Positions 9,958 to 18,568 of a stretch of DNA of 64,000 nucleotides are shown here, in pieces. The stretch's first letter is position 1, and each line of letters opens with the position of its first letter. A program made the position numbers and the translations under genes. The stretch is from Streptomyces cyaneogriseus subsp. noncyanogenus (GTDB taxonomy: Bacteria; Actinomycetota; Actinomycetes; Streptomycetales; Streptomycetaceae): the NCBI RefSeq assembly GCF_000931445.1, contig NZ_CP010849.1, positions 2,790,001 to 2,854,000 on the forward strand, given 5' to 3'. The notes under the pieces are model-generated. The model did no database searches. It was not told where the DNA came from and saw only the letters and a list, made by a program, of their open reading frames with translations.

Positions 9958-10724
9958 GCGGGGAAGAGCGGATGCTGAGCGGCAGAGTGGCGATGATCAC
10001 CGGTGCCTCCAGCGGTATCGGTGCGGCCGCGGCCCGGCTGTTCGCCGCGCAGGGCGCGGCGGTCGTCCTGATGGCCCGGCGCGAGGAGCGGCTGCGCGCC
10101 CTGGCCGCCGAGCTCACCGCGTCCGGCGCCCGGGCCCTGGCCGTCCCCGGCGACGTCGCCTCGGAGGCCGACGCGGCGCACGCCGTCAAGGTCGCCGTCA
10201 CCGAGTTCGGCGGGCTCGACTGCGCCTTCAACAACGCCGGTTACGCGACGGCGGGCACCCCCCTGCACGAGACCGACGCCGCCGTCTACGAGCGCACCAT
10301 GGACGTCAACGTGCGCGGCGTGTGGAACTGCATGCGGCATCAGATCCCCGCGATGGTGAGCCGGGGCGGCGGCTCCATCGTGAACACCTCCAGCGTGGCC
10401 GGGACACGGGCCACCGGCGCCTCGGCCGCCTACGTCGCCGCCAAGCACGCGGTCATCGGGCTGACCCGGGCCGCCGCGGCCGAGTACGGGGAGCGGGGCG
10501 TGCGGGTCAACGCCCTGGTCGTGGGCAGCACCCGCACGGAGATGATGGAGCAGGTGCTGCGGACGGCTCCGGAGCTGGAGGACCGTTTCGCGGCGGACGC
10601 GATCCAGAAGCGGATGGCCGCGCCCGTCGAGGTGGCGCGGGCCGCGGCCTGGCTGTGCGGCGACGGGTCGTCGTTCGTGACCGGCGCGGCGGTGCCGGTG
10701 GACGGGGGCGCGACGGCCACCTGA
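9954..10724 (+). CDS. Short-chain dehydrogenase/reductase
   Basis: A 256-residue classical SDR. It has the NAD(P)-binding TGASSGIG (~residues 17-24), NNAG (~92), the catalytic Ser in NTSSVAG and YVAAK, and ends in the usual VTGAAVPVDGGATAT. An Arg-rich turn after strand 2 (MARREERLRAL) suggests preference for NADPH. It is translationally coupled to the HAD-like gene (ATGA overlap). In gamma-butyrolactone loci an SDR often reduces the 6-keto group of the signal (for example BarS1 in virginiae butanolide synthesis). That role is plausible by context but unproven. Confidence 0.88.
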   Translation: MSGEERMLSGRVAMITGASSGIGAAAARLFAAQGAAVVLMARREERLRALAAELTASGARALAVPGDVASEADAAHAVKVAVTEFGGLDCAFNNAGYATAGTPLHETDAAVYERTMDVNVRGVWNCMRHQIPAMVSRGGGSIVNTSSVAGTRATGASAAYVAAKHAVIGLTRAAAAEYGERGVRVNALVVGSTRTEMMEQVLRTAPELEDRFAADAIQKRMAAPVEVARAAAWLCGDGSSFVTGAAVPVDGGATAT

Positions 10725-10845
10725 GCGGCTTTCGCGCCACCGCCCCGTGATCGGGAGCGACTTGGGGCAGTCGGCGGCGACAGCGCGGGCGGGCACTGGT
10801 GAGCTGGCGGCACACCCGTTGCCACCCGATCGCGAGGAGTCCGCC

Positions 10846-12084
10846 ATGCCCCGTACCGACACCGGCCGCCCCCCGGCGTTCCGCCCGCCCGCGCCCCGTC
10901 CGTCCGTGCCCCGCGTCCCGCGCAGGCCCGGCGGGCGGGGCCTCGGCGCGCTCGGACTGAGCGCGTTCGTGGTGGGCACCGCGGAGTTCGTCGTGGTGGG
11001 GATCCTGGACCGGATCGCCTCCGGGCTGCACGTCACGGTCGGCACCGCCGGCCTGCTGGTCACCGCCTACGCGCTCGGGGTCTGCGCCGGCGGGCCCGCG
11101 CTGACGGCACTGACGATCCGGGTGCCGCGCCGGCTGCTGATCTGCGCGGCCCTGGGCCTGTACGCGCTGGCCAACGCCCTGGCCGCCGTCGCGGGCGACT
11201 TCACCCTGCTGGTCCTGGTGCGCGCGGTCGCCGGGGCGGTGCACGGCATGTTCGTCGGAGTCGCCTCCTCCGCCGCCGCGAGCCTGGCCGGACCCGGGCG
11301 CCGGGGCCGGGCGGTGGCCGTCGTCTTCGGCGGCATCGCCGCGGCCAACCTCCTCGGCGTGCCCCTGGCCACCTACGCCGGTCACGTCCTGTCCTGGCGG
11401 TCGGTCTTCGCGGCGATCGCCGTGCTGGGCTGCGCCGCGCTCGCCCTCACCCTCGCCCTGGTGCCGCCGGTGCCCAGCAGCGGGCACGGTGCGCTGCGGG
11501 CGCAGCTCCGGTACGTGCTGACCGGGCCGGTACTGCTCGCCCTGGGCGTCGCGGTCCTGCTGTTCTGCGGCCAGTTCACCGTCTTCACTCTGCTCGGTAC
11601 CTATCTCCAGCAGGTCACCGGCGTCTCCGGCGGCGCGGTCGGCGCCTACCTGCTGGTGTTCGGCGCCGCCGGGGCCCTCGGCACACTGGCGGGCGGACGC
11701 TGCGCCGACCGCGCCGCCGGGACGACCCTGCTGGTGGCCGCCGCGGTGCTCACACCCGCGCTGGCCCTGCTCCACCGGGCCGGTGAGCACCCGGTGACGG
11801 CCGCCGTCGTGCTGGCCCTGTTCGGGCTGTTCGGCTTCGGGCTGGCCCCGGCGCTCCAGCTCATCACCATCGAGCTGGCCGGGCCCGGCGGGGACCTCGC
11901 CTCGACGCTCGGCGCGTCGGCCGGCAACGCCGGCATCGCGGCGGGATCGGCGGCGGCCGGCTGGTTCGCGGCCGGTCACCCGGTCGCGGGGCTGCCGCTG
12001 GTCGGCGCCGCGGTCTGCGCGGCGACGCTCCCGCTGGTCTGGATGGTGAGCCGGGCCAGGCCGACGGCGGCCACGCCCCGGTGA
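10846..12084 (+). CDS. MFS exporter, DHA1-like, 12 TM
   Basis: A 412-residue major facilitator protein. A Pro/Arg-rich cytosolic N-terminus of about 30 residues is followed by roughly twelve hydrophobic helices (GLSAFVVGTAEFVVVGILD, VLLFCGQFTVFTLLGTYL, VVLALFGLFGFGLAPALQLI). GTAEFVVVGIL in helix 1 is characteristic of the AraJ/chloramphenicol-resistance (DHA1) drug/proton antiporters. GCGAGGAG precedes ATG 10846. It lies about 120 bases after the SDR gene and ends at an exceptional 22-bp hairpin. It may export the signal or a product of the neighbouring pathway; the substrate is unknown. Confidence 0.88.
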   Translation: MPRTDTGRPPAFRPPAPRPSVPRVPRRPGGRGLGALGLSAFVVGTAEFVVVGILDRIASGLHVTVGTAGLLVTAYALGVCAGGPALTALTIRVPRRLLICAALGLYALANALAAVAGDFTLLVLVRAVAGAVHGMFVGVASSAAASLAGPGRRGRAVAVVFGGIAAANLLGVPLATYAGHVLSWRSVFAAIAVLGCAALALTLALVPPVPSSGHGALRAQLRYVLTGPVLLALGVAVLLFCGQFTVFTLLGTYLQQVTGVSGGAVGAYLLVFGAAGALGTLAGGRCADRAAGTTLLVAAAVLTPALALLHRAGEHPVTAAVVLALFGLFGFGLAPALQLITIELAGPGGDLASTLGASAGNAGIAAGSAAAGWFAAGHPVAGLPLVGAAVCAATLPLVWMVSRARPTAATPR

Positions 12085-12093
12085 CAGACGGCA

Positions 12094-12142
12094 CACGCCG
12101 GTGCGGCCGTCCCCTGCGGGAGGGGACGGCCGCACCGGCGTG
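12094..12142 (+). terminator. Very stable 22-bp terminator hairpin
   Basis: A perfect 22-bp GC-rich stem (arms 12094-12115 and 12121-12142) with a 5-base loop starts ten bases after the MFS stop codon. It marks the end of the butyrolactone operon. Confidence 0.8.
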
Positions 12143-12157
12143 AGGATCAGGGTCTTC

Positions 12158-12202
12158 CGTTCGGATCAGGCCGGACCCCGCGAGCCCGGCATGATCCGAA
12201 CG
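12158..12202 (-). terminator. Terminator-like hairpin of the acyl-CoA ligase operon
   Basis: An 11-bp outer stem (CGTTCGGATCA/TGATCCGAACG) encloses a shorter GCCGG/CCGGC stem. It lies just beyond the ligase stop codon on the minus strand, facing the 22-bp hairpin of the opposite operon. Confidence 0.55.
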
Positions 12203-12209
12203 AGAGGCC

Positions 12210-12372
12210 CTAACGGAAGTCGGCCTCCAGATACTCCCGGTCGGAGCCGGCGGCGGTGGCCTCGCGCAGTTCGATCCGGCGGATCTTGCCCGAGATGGTC
12301 TTGGGCAGCTCGCCGAACTCCAGACGCCGGATCCGCTTGTACGGGGCCAGGACCTCCCGCGAGTGCTCGAAC
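12210..12372 (-). CDS. Acyl-CoA ligase, C-terminal fragment (broken by assembly artefact)
   Basis: This is the last ~54 residues of an AMP-forming acyl-CoA synthetase, ending EYLEADFR at the TAG at 12210-12212. It contains the family's C-terminal motif LPKTISGKIRRIELRE, whose SGK lysine catalyses adenylate formation. Upstream it runs directly into the linker array at 12373. Together with the fragment at 13099-14174 it forms one gene. By comparison with homologues I know, about 100-110 residues between the two parts (the hinge and early C-terminal domain) are missing from this assembly. Confidence 0.75.
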
Positions 12373-13098
12373 CGTAATAACTTCGTATAGCATACATTAT
12401 ACGAAGGTATACGATGACGATCCGGGACGGTTTCGGGCAGACGGAGACCGTAATAACTTCGTATAGCATACATTATACGAAGGTATACGATGACGATCCG
12501 GGACGGTTTCGGGCAGACGGAGACCGTAATAACTTCGTATAGCATACATTATACGAAGGTATACGATGACGATCCGGGACGGTTTCGGGCAGACGGAGAC
12601 CGTAATAACTTCGTATAGCATACATTATACGAAGGTATACGATGACGATCCGGGACGGTTTCGGGCAGACGGAGACCGTAATAACTTCGTATAGCATACA
12701 TTATACGAAGGTATACGATGACGATCCGGGACGGTTTCGGGCAGACGGAGACCGTAATAACTTCGTATAGCATACATTATACGAAGGTATACGATGACGA
12801 TCCGGGACGGTTTCGGGCAGACGGAGACCGTAATAACTTCGTATAGCATACATTATACGAAGGTATACGATGACGATCCGGGACGGTTTCGGGCAGACGG
12901 AGACCGTAATAACTTCGTATAGCATACATTATACGAAGGTATACGATGACGATCCGGGACGGTTTCGGGCAGACGGAGACCGTAATAACTTCGTATAGCA
13001 TACATTATACGAAGGTATACGATGACGATCCGGGACGGTTTCGGGCAGACGGAGACCGTAATAACTTCGTATAGCATACATTATACGAAGTTATACGA
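12373..13098. repeat. Ten tandem 42-bp linker units (loxP core) with 34-bp spacers; sequencing/assembly artefact
   Basis: The repeat period is 76 bases. Each unit is a 42-mer starting CGTAATAACTTCG and ending TATACGA, with loxP arms and an 8-base spacer. Units start at 12373, 12449, 12525, 12601, 12677, 12753, 12829, 12905, 12981 and 13057. The first nine carry GAAGGTAT in the right arm; the tenth is a perfect loxP. The nine 34-base spacers are identical and are the reverse complement of genuine ligase sequence at 13133-13166. From memory the 42-mer equals the 454 Titanium paired-end linker, so this is read-through linker, not biology. Confidence 0.93.
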
Positions 13099-14174
13099 AC
13101 CTGACCCGGAGTGTTCGCGATCTGCACCGCCGTCTCCGTCTGCCCGAAACCGTCCCGGATCGTCACCCCCCACGCCCGGCGCACCTGCTCGATCACCTCC
13201 GGATTGAGCGGCTCACCGGCCGCCACCGCCTCCCGCGGCGGCGTGCGCAACTGCGTCAGATCCGCCTGGATGAGCATCCGCCACACCGTGGGCGGCGCGC
13301 AGAACGTGGTCACACCCGCCCGGTCCATCTCGCTCATCAGCCGGGCCGCGTCGAACCGGCTGTAGTTGTGCAGGAAGACCGTCGCCTCCGCGTTCCACGG
13401 CGCGAACAGGTTCGACCAGGCATGCTTGGCCCACCCCGGCGAGGAGATGTTCAGATGCACATCCCCGGGCCGCAGACCGATCCAGTACATCGTCGCCAGA
13501 TGACCGACGGGATACGAGGTATGGGTGTGCTCCACCAGCTTCGGACGGGCCGTCGTCCCCGAGGTGAAGTACAGCATCAGCGGATCGTCGGCATAGGTCG
13601 GCCCGTCCGCCACGAACACCTCCGACGCCGTGTGGGCCTCCTCGTACGGCAGCCAGCCCCCCGGCGCACCGCCCACCGCGATCCGCGTGTACCGGCCCGG
13701 CACACCGTCGAACTTGCCGGTGTCCTGGGAACGGACGATCACATGCGCCACCCGGCCCCGCTCCACCCGGTCCCGCAGATCGGCCGGCCCCAGCAGCGGA
13801 GTCGCCGGGATCACCACGGCACGCAGCTTCATCGCCGCCAGCGCCGTCTCCCACAACTCCACCTGATTGCCCAGCATGACCAGCACCCGGTCCTCGGCAC
13901 CCACCCCCTGCCCGCGCAGCCAGTTCGCCACCCGGTCCGAACGCGCCGACATCTCCGCGAACGACACCCGCGTCCCGCTGCCGTCCTCCTCCACCAGATG
14001 CAGCGCGGTACGGTCATTGCCGTCCGCGATCACATCGAACCAGTCCAGCGCCCAGTTGAACCGCTCCGGCCGGGGCCAGGCGAAACCCTCGTAAGCGGTG
14101 GCGTAATCCTCGCGGTGCTCCAGCAGGAAGTCCCGCGCCGCCCGGAACTCGTCGGTGGCCGCGTTGCCCGTCAC
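13099..14174 (-). CDS. Acyl-CoA ligase (AMP-forming), N-terminal ~358 residues
   Basis: This is the adenylating N-terminal domain of an acyl-CoA synthetase of the medium-chain/aromatic (ACS-like) group. It activates a carboxylic acid as acyl-AMP and then CoA thioester. P-loop A3 is YFTSGTTARPKLVEHTH (~residue 165), followed by SSPGWAKHAW and the A5 motif RDGFGQTETA near the break. GTG 14174 overlaps the stop of the upstream VOC/F420 gene (GTGA), so the two are co-translated. The frame is cut at 13099 by the linker array; the natural gene is probably intact and continues to 12210. The substrate is unknown but would fit acylation of a cyclitol product. Confidence 0.85.
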
Positions 14175-15229
14175 CGCGCCACCTCCACGGGGACCAGCTC
14201 GACGACCGGGATCTCGCGGTCCGTACGGTCGCGGAATTGTGCGAAGTTGGGGTCCTGCGCGGCCTGCCGGCGCCACAGCTCCTCGTGCTCGCCGGCCGGG
14301 ACGGGAACGGGGCGCGCGGTGAACCGCCGCCCCGGCAGCTCCACCGTCGCCGTGCCCGAGGCCATCAGGTTGCGGTACCAGGCGGGGTCGCCGTCGGCCC
14401 CGCCGTTGGCGGCGAAGACGATGTGGCGGCCCTCGTGGTCGAGGTGGACCAGCGGAGTCGTACGGGTGCGGCCGCTGCGCCGGCCGGTGGTGGTGAGCAG
14501 CAGGAGCGGCACGTCGCCGAAGTCGGCCACCCGGCCGCCGTTGGCCCGGAATTCCTCGATGACGCGGCGGTTGAACGGATTGCTGTTCACGGTCTCGGGA
14601 ACGGATTCCGGCGCGGCGTCCGGGGCCACTTCCCGTGGCTTTTCCGGAGCGGACTCCGTAGCGGATTCCAGCTCGGATTCCGTCTTCGGCCGGTGGTCGT
14701 CCCAGCGTTCCACCGGGTGGTAGAGGCGGGTGGTGGTCGTCTCCTCGTACGGCATTCCCTCGGGCATGTTGATCAGTTCCATGTGCAGGCCCCAGGGGGT
14801 GGTGAAATACACCCACCGGTCACCGGCGATGGGCCCTTCGGTAATCGTCTCCGGCTCGCCCAGAATGGTCACTCCGGGAACGTCGCGCAGATACTCGACC
14901 GCCTTGTCCACGTCGTCGACGTACAGCGCGAAGTGGTGTCCGCCCCAGTCGCTGTTGCGGGGCCGGCCGCGGTCCTGGTCCGGGGCGGTGTACTCGAACA
15001 GCTCCAGGTTGGTCACCGGCCCCAGGCGCAGCATGGCGATGTGCGCGCTGGCGCGCGGGTGGACGCCGAGTTTCCGGGTCATCCAGTCGCCCTCGGGGTC
15101 TTCCACCGGCCCCAGGCGGTAGGCGAGTTCGGCCCCGAGGACGTCGACGAAGAAGCCGACCGCCTGCTCCAGGTCGGGCACCGTGTAGGCGATGTGGTGG
15201 ACGGCCCGGGCTCCGGGAAGTGCGCTCAA
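14171..15229 (-). CDS. Fusion: VOC (glyoxalase-fold) epimerase domain + F420-dependent nitroreductase-like domain
   Basis: The N-terminal domain (~residues 10-165) is a two-module VOC protein with four apparent metal ligands: His in HHIAYTV, Glu in LELFEY, His in GHHFALYV and Glu in GLHMELIN. A Glu/Pro/Ser-rich linker (~175-215) joins it to a DUF385/Ddn-type domain (NPFNRRVIEEFRANGG, TTGRRSGRTRTTPL, DPAWYRNLMASG) that binds deazaflavin F420. CetB of the cetoniacytone pathway, a VOC protein, epimerises 2-epi-5-epi-valiolone. A cyclase for that substrate lies 3 kb away, so the same role is likely for the VOC half. The start is uncertain: TTG 15229 has GGAGTGGAG upstream. Confidence 0.82.
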   Translation of the reverse strand: MSALPGARAVHHIAYTVPDLEQAVGFFVDVLGAELAYRLGPVEDPEGDWMTRKLGVHPRASAHIAMLRLGPVTNLELFEYTAPDQDRGRPRNSDWGGHHFALYVDDVDKAVEYLRDVPGVTILGEPETITEGPIAGDRWVYFTTPWGLHMELINMPEGMPYEETTTTRLYHPVERWDDHRPKTESELESATESAPEKPREVAPDAAPESVPETVNSNPFNRRVIEEFRANGGRVADFGDVPLLLLTTTGRRSGRTRTTPLVHLDHEGRHIVFAANGGADGDPAWYRNLMASGTATVELPGRRFTARPVPVPAGEHEELWRRQAAQDPNFAQFRDRTDREIPVVELVPVEVAR

Positions 15230-15607
15230 GACTCCACTCCGTTCGGATCTGGTCCGCCGTGGGCGGACGCGTGTGTCCCGGGCGGTGCGCCCGGGTCCCG
15301 CGAGGACTTTCCGCCGTGCGGGGCGGCCGGGCAAGGCGGAGTTCACGAAGTCGGCGGACATGCCGAAGTGGGCGCCACCGGTTGGCGTCCGGCGGTGACG
15401 TGCTGCTGAGATGGGACCCGTCGAGAGCGGCGGACGAGAAATCCCGCCGACCGGCTCAAGCCAGAACGCCACTGCGCTCCAGTACGCCTTATGCGCTTTC
15501 TTCTTCCGGCCCCTTGTGCGGGCCGGGCGCAAAAAGGCGCAGGTCCTGTCGACCGGGGCGAGGCGTCATTCCCTGAACCGCGTGCGTGCATACAGAAAGC
15601 GGGGGTC
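15230..15607. other. Divergent promoter region with two leader hairpins
   Basis: This 378-base gap separates the two arms of the cyclitol locus. Upstream of the VOC gene are two adjacent perfect 7-bp hairpins, GTCCGCC/GGCGGAC at 15252-15268 and CCCGGGC/GCCCGGG at 15277-15295. They fall within the first ~70 bases before the start codon. On the plus side the only clear signal is the GGGGG ribosome-binding site at 15601-15605. No ARE-like element was found here. Confidence 0.4.
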
Positions 15608-17284
15608 ATGATGGGTGAATTGAGAAGACGTCGGTTCGTGGGCCTGGGGTCCGGGCTCGCGTTGACGGCGGCCGGCTCGGGGCTGGTGACGGCACCGGCG
15701 GCCCGGGCGCTGGGCGGCACGGCCCGGACGGCGGGTGCGGCGGCCGACGCGGCGGCGAGCGTCTCGGTGACCCCTTCCGACCCCCGCTACCCGGACCTCA
15801 TATCGGGCAACAACCTGCGCTGGACGGCCAGTCCCGACCAGGTCGTGCTGCCCCGGACCACCGCCCAGGTGGTCGCCGCGGTGCAGGACGCGGTCACCCG
15901 CGGCAAGCGGCTCTCCGTCTGCGGCGGCGGCCACTGCTTCGAGGACTTCGTCTTCAACGCGGACGTCAAGATCAACATCAATATGTCGCTGATGAACGCG
16001 GTCTCGTTCGACACCGCGATGAACGCCTTCAAGATCGAGGGCGGCGCCACCCTGCTGGACGTCTACGAGGCCCTGTACGAGGGGTGGGGAGTCACCATCC
16101 CGGCCGGCATCTGCCACACCGTCGGCGTCGGCGGGCACATCCTCGGCGGCGGGTACGGCAACCTCTCGCGCCAGTACGGGCTGACCGTGGACCACCTGCA
16201 CGCCGTCGAGGTCGTCGTGGTGGACGCGGCCGGCAAGGCGCGCAGCGTGGTGGCGGCGCGCGACTCGTCCGACACCGCGCTGCGCGACCTGTTCTGGGCG
16301 CACACCGGCGGAGGCGGTGGCAGCTTCGGCATCGTCACCGCCTACTGGTTCCGCACGCCCGGCGCGAGCGGCGACCCGGCCGGCCTGCTGCCGAAGGCAC
16401 CGTCGAAGATCTTCCTCACCCTGGCGAACTGGCCCTGGGAGAAGGTCACCAAGGAGGGCTTCAGCGCGCTGGTCGACTACTGGGGCGCCTGGTTCGAGGG
16501 GAACAACACGGCGGGCACCACCGCGGGTTCGCTCTACTCGTGGCTGATGCTCAACCACCGCGACAGCGGCTCCCTGGGCGCCGTCGTCCAGCTCGACGCC
16601 TCGCTGCCGGACGCGGCGAGCGTGCTCTCCGGCTTCCTGGCCGGCCTGGACCAGGCGCTCGGGCTGCACTCGGCGACCGTGCGGCGCGACGGCGTGACCG
16701 ACTCGCAGTACACGACGACCCGTCTCATGCCGTGGCTGCGCGGCACCCGCTACATCGGTGCCATCTCCCCCACCCAGCTCGACCCCACGACGCGCGGGTG
16801 CCACAAGTCGGCGCACCTGCGCAAGCGCACCCCGCAGCGCCAGATCGACGCCATGTACACCCATCTGACCAGCCAGGACCAGCCCAGCCCGCTGACGGGC
16901 ATCGTGCTGTCCGCCTCCGGCGGCCGGATCGCGAGCGTGTCGTCCACCGCGACGGCGGTCGCCCAGCGCGACGCGATCATGAAGGTGAACTTCGAGAGCC
17001 GCTGGTACACGCCGGCGGACGACGCGAAGAACGTCGGCTGGGTGCGCACCGCCTTCGCCTCCGTCTACGGCGACACCGGGGGCGTGCCCGTCCCCAACGA
17101 CGTCACCGACGGCTGCTACATCAACTACCCCGACGGCGACCTGTCCGACCCGGCGTTCAACAAGTCCTCGGTGCCCTGGCACGACCTGTACTGGAAGCAG
17201 AACTATCCGCGCCTGCAGCAGGTCAAGCGCGCCTGGGACCCCCGTGACGTGTTCCGGCACAAGCAGTCGGTGCGCCTTCCCTGA
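15608..17284 (+). CDS. Tat-exported FAD-linked oxidase, BBE-like with bicovalent FAD signature
   Basis: A 558-residue berberine-bridge-enzyme-like oxidase. It begins with a twin-arginine signal (LRRRRFVGLGSGLAL). The FAD_binding_4 domain covers residues ~60-230 and a C-terminal BBE domain ends at VKRAWDPRDVFRHKQSV. Both covalent anchors of bicovalent flavin are visible: His in CGGGHCFEDF and Cys in PAGICHTVGVGGH. The family oxidises alcohols or sugars with O2. ATG 15608 and ATG 15611 are both possible; the latter is better spaced from GGGGG. It opens the plus-strand arm of the cyclitol locus and could oxidise a secreted cyclitol or glycoside. Confidence 0.88.
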   Translation: MMGELRRRRFVGLGSGLALTAAGSGLVTAPAARALGGTARTAGAAADAAASVSVTPSDPRYPDLISGNNLRWTASPDQVVLPRTTAQVVAAVQDAVTRGKRLSVCGGGHCFEDFVFNADVKININMSLMNAVSFDTAMNAFKIEGGATLLDVYEALYEGWGVTIPAGICHTVGVGGHILGGGYGNLSRQYGLTVDHLHAVEVVVVDAAGKARSVVAARDSSDTALRDLFWAHTGGGGGSFGIVTAYWFRTPGASGDPAGLLPKAPSKIFLTLANWPWEKVTKEGFSALVDYWGAWFEGNNTAGTTAGSLYSWLMLNHRDSGSLGAVVQLDASLPDAASVLSGFLAGLDQALGLHSATVRRDGVTDSQYTTTRLMPWLRGTRYIGAISPTQLDPTTRGCHKSAHLRKRTPQRQIDAMYTHLTSQDQPSPLTGIVLSASGGRIASVSSTATAVAQRDAIMKVNFESRWYTPADDAKNVGWVRTAFASVYGDTGGVPVPNDVTDGCYINYPDGDLSDPAFNKSSVPWHDLYWKQNYPRLQQVKRAWDPRDVFRHKQSVRLP

Positions 17285-17379
17285 CGCACCGCGTCCGCGC
17301 ACACCCCTCCGGAAGAACACCGAACCCCCCCACCCCCCGACCACCAGAACCCCCGTAACAAGAGACTGGAGTGATCCCG

Positions 17380-18330
17380 ATGCGCACCACCACCCTCGGC
17401 AAGAACGGTCCCGTAGTCGGCCGGGTCGGCCTCGGCACCATGGGCATGTCCTTCGGCTACGACCCGCACGGCTGGGACGACGACGCCTCGGTGCAGGTGA
17501 TCCACCGCGCCCTGGACCTCGGGGTGAACCTCATCGACACCGCCGACGTCTACGGCCCCTTCACCAACGAGACGCTCGTCGGCCGCGCCCTCAAGGGCCG
17601 CCGTGACGAGGTCGTGCTCTCCACGAAGGGCGGCCTGGTGGTCGGCGAGGACGGCCTCGGCCTCGACGGCCGCCCCGAGCACCTGACGGCCGCGGTGGAC
17701 GCGAGCCTCCAGCGGCTCGGCGTGGACCACATCGACCTGTACTTCCTGCACCGGGTGGACCCGAACGTGCCGCTGGAGGAGAGCTGGGGCGCCCTGGCCG
17801 AGCAGGTCGAGGCCGGAAAGATCCGCGCCCTCGGTCTGTCGGCGGTCACCCTGGAGCAGATCCGCGCCGCGCAGGCGGTGCACGAGGTCGCGGCCGTGGA
17901 GTCCGAGGCCTCGCTGTTCACCCGCGACGCCTTCGCGGAGGTCCTGCCGTACACCGTCGAGCAGGGCATCGCCTTCCTGCCCTTCTCGCCGCTGGGCCGG
18001 GGGCTGCTCACCGGGGCCTTCACCAAGCCGGCCGACCTGCCCAAGGACGACTGGCGCAGCACCCAGCCGCGGTTCACCGAGGAGGCGTTCGCGCACAACA
18101 AGGCGATCGTCGACGCGGTGGCGGCCGTGGCCGCCCGGCACGGTGCCACCACCGCGCAGGTGGCCCTCGCCTGGCTGATCGGCAAGGGCGAGTACGTCGT
18201 GCCGATCCCCGGCACCAAGACCGCCCGGTACCTGGAGCAGAACGCCGGCGGCGCCGACCTGGAGCTCACCGCCCAGGACGTCGCGGAGCTGGACGCGCTG
18301 CCCGAGCCGATGGGCGCCCCCGAGGCCTGA
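17380..18330 (+). CDS. Aldo/keto reductase
   Basis: A 316-residue NADPH-dependent AKR of the TIM-barrel family. The catalytic tetrad is present: Asp and Tyr in IDTADVYGPFTNETLVG (~residues 53-58), Lys in LSTKGG (~84) and His in YFLHRVD (~125). The C-terminal cofactor loop is VPIPGTKTARYLEQN. ATG 17380 is preceded by GGAG eight bases upstream. It sits between the flavin oxidase and the cyclase gene and could reduce a ketone or aldehyde in the cyclitol pathway. No signal peptide is present, so it acts in the cytosol. Confidence 0.9.
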   Translation: MRTTTLGKNGPVVGRVGLGTMGMSFGYDPHGWDDDASVQVIHRALDLGVNLIDTADVYGPFTNETLVGRALKGRRDEVVLSTKGGLVVGEDGLGLDGRPEHLTAAVDASLQRLGVDHIDLYFLHRVDPNVPLEESWGALAEQVEAGKIRALGLSAVTLEQIRAAQAVHEVAAVESEASLFTRDAFAEVLPYTVEQGIAFLPFSPLGRGLLTGAFTKPADLPKDDWRSTQPRFTEEAFAHNKAIVDAVAAVAARHGATTAQVALAWLIGKGEYVVPIPGTKTARYLEQNAGGADLELTAQDVAELDALPEPMGAPEA

Positions 18331-18568
18331 TCCGGGCCGCCGTACCGACTTCGGCGGGTGATCCCCGCCGGACCCCTCCCCGCCGGTGCCGGCCCCGGGC
18401 CATCCCCGGTCGCCGGCGCCGGCGGGGCACACCCCGCACCGACCCGCGCCGTCCTCCCCCACGCCCGACGGCCCCGCCCGACGCCACCGCCGTCCCCGAC
18501 GGCGGGTCGGGTCACTCCCCCCTCATGACGCCTCACCCATGCCGACCCCGCAGAGGGAGACATCCGCA

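Noticed and set aside
12397..13077. A ladder of identical 74-residue minus-strand ORFs starting MLYEVITVSVCPKP
   Set aside because: They are translations of the linker/spacer array and of no biological origin.
12373..13098. CRISPR array or natural site-specific recombination array
   Set aside because: Spacers are identical to each other and to local host sequence, and the repeat is a phage P1 loxP core inside a known sequencing linker.
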